Shown piece after piece: positions 60,212 to 64,000 of a stretch of DNA of 64,000 nucleotides (position 1 is the first letter of the stretch; the number at the start of each line of letters is the position of its first letter). The translations under genes were made by a program, and so were the position numbers. The notes under the pieces were generated by a model. It worked only from the letters and a program-made list of their open reading frames with translations, searched no databases and had not been told where the DNA came from. Source of the stretch: Cydia pomonella (Eukaryota; Arthropoda; Insecta; Lepidoptera; Tortricidae); NCBI RefSeq assembly GCF_033807575.1, contig NC_084715.1, positions 13,255,349-13,319,348 on the forward strand, in the 5' to 3' direction.

Positions 60212-61566
60212 TTAACATCTTATATTTCGAACGTTGTCTATCCAACTTTTTCCATTTTTGCTTCTTTTTTCCAGGGTTAGGATTACTTTAACACCCTTGT
60301 GTGACCTTTTTTTGTGCACTTGGGTTGATTCATCACTCGACTCAATCTCATTTAAAGAATCCATAGATGATGAATCCAAACGGAGTCGCTTGGGTTTGCG
60401 ATGGCCTAACGTTTTTGTCTTTTCTTTTAATTATTTTTTTTTGTTTAATATTTGCTTTCTAATATAATAATTTTCAGTGTCACTTGAGTCGGAAATGATT
60501 GGCGTCTTATTAAAATTAACACAACTTTCGGGCATGCTCATAGGTTTTATAATCATAGAATTCATAAGACTGTTAAGATCAGAAAAATTATGGGGCAACG
60601 GACTGTTACTATATGTTAGTGCATTCGTTGACTGGGGCGAGTATGTGATTTCACCGAATAAAACGGATGATGATGGTGCTAATACAGCATTCGATATGTT
60701 CTCTGCTCTCCAACTCGTTAATACTTTTAAACATACTTTCACCTGCACTATAATCAGAGTCATTAACAAAACATGGTATGGAGATTTGATTCTCAAATTG
60801 ACTTGATATGCTTGTATTAGTGGAATGCGTATCTTTTGGCTCCTCAAACGCAGTTGGCAGTGCTCTTTATAATTCCTCGCATGATGCTTCGTCCATCCTT
60901 AGTGGTGACACTGAAAGTCAAATACCATGCATATTAAAAGCAACATAAGCTTTAACATTATGTGCATATATTTATACGTAAAGCTCTATTCGTGGTGCAA
61001 AGTAAACAATGATCAAAATAAGGATTAGCTATACAACAAAACTGCCCGTATAAAACCTTAATCTGCGATAGTTATTATATTACACATAGCATAGCATTAT
61101 AACATAATATTACGCTTACGCTTTAATGTTTCAATTAGAACTTGCAATGACAGATATAAATAGCAATAGTCATACTATTATGAGTGTGTACAAAAATGAA
61201 TTCTAAAAGGTAAATAGTTCTAAGTGACTGATTAAATGGCGTAAACAATTCTAAGTCGCACATAGATTTACGTGCTTTGTTAACTACAGCTATTATAGTA
61301 ACGTATATAGTTCTCAGTGGCAGATAGTCCTGTGTACGTAGTTCTCTTAAATAATACTTTACACGTATGTAGGTATATGTGTCACATAGAACACTTTATA
61401 CATTTTTAGGCATATAAACGCAAAAATATAAAAAAAACCTAAATAAATATTACATACCTCCATTTATTGTGGTCGATTTATTTAGTTCTGTTTTGATGCA
61501 ATCCGTACCCGATCTTTTTGCTGCTGATTTTAATGATTCCAACCGTCTCGCACGTTTCTCCTTCAT
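60212..61566 (-). pseudogene. Decayed two-exon gene of unknown family
   Basis: Exon 1 (61566-61458) is intact: 36 codons starting MKEKRARRLESLKSAAKRSG, with donor GGAG/GTATGT. Exon 2 starts at 60910 after CTTTCAG and keeps the frame (VSPLRMDEASCEEL), then hits TAA at 60869-60867. The same frame then reads protein-like sequence (TAFEEPKDTHSTNTSISS, FVNDSDYSAGESMF), shifts by one base near 60700-60715, and continues (RAENISNAVLAPSSS ... SDSSDTENYYIRKQ) to a second TAA at about 60431 in an A-rich run. Beyond it the frame stays open (GHRKPKRLRLDSSSM ... WIDNVRNIRC) to 60212. Composition is Ser/Asn/Lys-rich. I do not recognise the family. Two stops and a frameshift suggest a pseudogene; assembly error or a short 50-residue product are alternatives. 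Confidence 0.6.
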
Positions 61567-61730
61567 GATTAACAAACTTATATTTGATTAACAAACTTAT
61601 CGATCGAATGAATTCAACAAAATTCTTAACAGAAACTCAAAATTAAGAAAAAAGTAACGTAACAACATGTTAATATTCTCTAAAAAACGATCAAATCTTT
61701 CACAACCCATGACTAGCCGGTCGGCCGCGA

Positions 61731-61735
61731 ACTGA
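61731..61735 (-). promoter_or_regulatory. Arthropod-type initiator (TCAGT) upstream of the small gene
   Basis: A minus-strand TCAGT in a GC-rich patch (61715-61780) that stands out in AT-rich DNA, 167 nt upstream of the ATG at 61566. A GGTTGT sequence near +27 resembles a downstream promoter element, one base off the usual position. Confidence 0.4.
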
Positions 61736-61739
61736 GTGC

Positions 61740-64000
61740 GATGTGGTAAATAGCGCTCCGTGCGCGCGAGTGACTAAGATGGCATTCATCGTGTACGATT
61801 CGATGTGGCACTTGGAATGGTGTTCGTGTTAGTATACAAATTTTTGACTCAGATGGCACTGTATGCGTCATTTAAAAATCTATACTAAGTGACATTTTAA
61901 GAAAATTTTTATACCAGGCGATAGGTTTCGGCTTCTAGATTATTATCCTGCAGCTTACGTAGTTCGAACCTTTTAGCACTTTGCACCTTGTACGTTGTTG
62001 TCGTCGAACAGTCGATCGCCGTAATATAACCAAAATACCACGTAGTTCTAAGAAAAGGGTGTCATGTGTTTTCACACTCTTTAATGTAACAACTATTATG
62101 TACCATAGTTTCGTAATAAATATTTATATTCTATTATATTCCAATATGTACCCGTAATGGCCTGTCACTTCAAACCGTTTTTTTGTATTTTTTTACATTG
62201 CAGGTCATGTAGTGCTTATGTTTAGTTATGTTTACTATTAAAGGCCTGTAAACAAAGCTAAGTAGGATAATAGGTCCAATCTGCTTATTTTGATTAAAAC
62301 ATCATAAATACCCATTAACAATTTGATTGTCTTGCATTGCTCACACTTGTGCGTCACAAGTAAACCACTAGATAGCAAATTTACATTACGGCTAGCCGAT
62401 ATCAAAATAAGGGCCATTTTGAAATGCGGCGGTTCAACGATTAAGGTATGTTGGGATAATACCGGATGTGGGTGAAGAACGTAGCAAATTCATTTCTCCC
62501 TAATTTGGCTTTATTTTTTAATGTTGGCAACATTGTGTAAGACGCCATTTCATTGCCTCGACTGCCAGTGTCCCAGCGCCACTCAGGGATATCGGGTTTG
62601 TGCTATGCGCAGTTGCGCAATCACATAGAGCAAGGTAAATTTCGTGTATCCGATCTTCGCCCTGTAATTTATTTTGTGTAATGTGATGAAAATGTGTTTG
62701 TTTTTGTAATTGTGTTAATGTATAATTTCGTTTTAGATGTTTATTTATAAAACAATCCAATCAAAAACAGACCTAGGATTGCTGTAGACCAATATCCGAT
62801 TTTGACCCTTCCAGGTAAAGATCGGAAAGAAACAATACGATCTTTACACATTTAAAAAACAGCAGTGTATGTCAAATTTTAAATTTTCTTCAATTTACCT
62901 ACTTAATTATCACATTTATTGTTTTCTTGATCACACTTTCGTACCGTTATTATTATCCAGTACCAACGCGACGGTAAATCAAAAGGAAAAGATTTAGGTA
63001 GTCTATTTTGTATGTATGTGTATGTACACCTACTTACTGACAATGTAATTTTTTTAATTTCCGCTGCCCAAAGGTTGCCTGGAGATTGCGTTTTAGCGAT
63101 TAGACCGCATGTTGTTTTCCTGTGCTTATGTTTCTGTTTTCTTTTGTATTGTTTTTTTTATTGAGGTGTGTAATAAAGAGTATTTGTATTGTATAGGGAT
63201 GATGAATTTTATAACAAAATCTAGTAAAATACCTATTTTGCTACCTAGCAAATAAGCAATTTTTCGCAATAAAATGAATATTGAAATACTACATATATGG
63301 AAATGATTAAAAATACAGGACCTAAAAGTTTCAAATTTTTTTTTTTTCAACTTTCAAAAAGGAATTAAGTAATAGTAACATACGATCCGGGGGGCAACAC
63401 TTACAAATGTAGTTAACATTAGTAAAGATGGCGGCGACTTCTATTAATGGGATCCGATAACATACTTTTGCGTAAAGCTGAAGCTGCCGATTATGCAAAC
63501 TACATCACCAGATATCACTATAAGATTGACAAAATTTAAAGGCATGAATACAACATTAAGAAGGTTGCATATACCTCGTATGTCAAGAGCAAGACTTATC
63601 TTCATTCATAATGTTGTTACCTAGCAACTGTTGTTTACTGTCAAAAATTTTTTTTACAGATATGATTGATATGAACTTATTATTCCTCTAACGATCGACG
63701 ACGAAATTACCAGGAATTATCTATACCTGTCCTTACTTTACCTCCGGAATATCTTGAATTCACGTCCAGTTGGATATTAAGGTCAAAGAAGAAACGCCCA
63801 GTTGAGAACTAGGCAAGGTAGTTATGAGCACATGAAAGAGTTCTAGGTCAGACTGAGACACAAGTCACAGAAGACGAAGCTAATGCAGCTTTGTACACAA
63901 AGATGAACATAGGTAAAAAAAGAACAATTCCAAACAAAATCAGAAGCAGCAATCAGTACTTACAACACCTAGTCTATTACTATCTTGTATACCAAATTGA
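61740..64000. other. Right flank
   Basis: No supported gene. A repeat tail shared with 16848 lies at 63125-63190. The minus-strand ORF 62518-62760 has moderate codon-like character but no recognised family. Confidence 0.45.

Noticed and set aside
1..64000. CRISPR array, phage or bacterial defence system
   Set aside because: The window is eukaryotic; the repeats are dispersed inverted-repeat elements and short tandem repeats, without regular spacers.

Overview
The window is animal nuclear DNA and very probably from a moth or butterfly. It is AT-rich, has GT-AG introns and scattered CCTAA/TTAGG-type runs, and carries many short inverted-repeat elements, a tRNA-derived SINE and LINE remnants of the kind common in lepidopteran genomes. 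There is no operon structure, CRISPR array, rRNA gene or convincing tRNA gene. Apart from one long, finely split gene and one decayed small gene, most of the sequence is intron or intergenic DNA with transposon debris.

The main gene is on the minus strand, from a start codon at 56448 down to a stop at 15839-15841. Nineteen coding exons join in one frame with every exon phase agreeing, giving 3069 nt and a 1022-residue protein. It is the arthropod orthologue of kazrin (vertebrate KAZN). It has an acidic low-complexity N-terminal part, a coiled coil containing the conserved block LYATLEDKEKELRDFIRNYEQ-like (split here by family comparison), a GSISRVFAR basic motif, three SAM domains and a serine/tyrosine-rich tail ending in a class I PDZ-type motif (K-T-S-V). 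It was separated from the related liprins by the kazrin-type motifs GSISRVFAR and NVKSGKVLLEL. The first coding exon holds only 12 codons and is preceded by two 8-codon upstream ORFs, the second overlapping the main start as TGATG.

Layout: 1-15.7 kb is intergenic, with a 140-bp tandem duplication, LINE fragments, a SINE inverted pair and several inverted-repeat elements. 15.8-25.1 kb holds the kazrin 3' exons (SAM domains and tail). 26-36 kb holds the linker and coiled-coil exons, 42.9-50.5 kb the N-terminal exons, and 56.4-56.6 kb the first coding exon with 5' UTR. At 60.2-61.6 kb, also on the minus strand, is a small two-exon gene of unknown family with an intact first exon and an initiator-like element, but with two in-frame stops and a frameshift in exon 2. 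The last 2 kb show little.

Repeats explain much of what is left. One family starting GGCCCGATTC has four near-full copies; one copy carries a 44-bp palindrome flanked by TA on both sides. Other elements are long inverted-repeat pairs, including a perfect 29-bp-arm hairpin at 39781-39849. I found no gene cluster suggesting an undescribed multi-gene system. The most unusual items are the stop-start uORF pair, the eroded copy of the kazrin C-terminal coding sequence just after its stop, the tiny TA-flanked palindrome and the perfect hairpin. All calls come from reading the sequence; family names rest on recognised motifs, not on a search.
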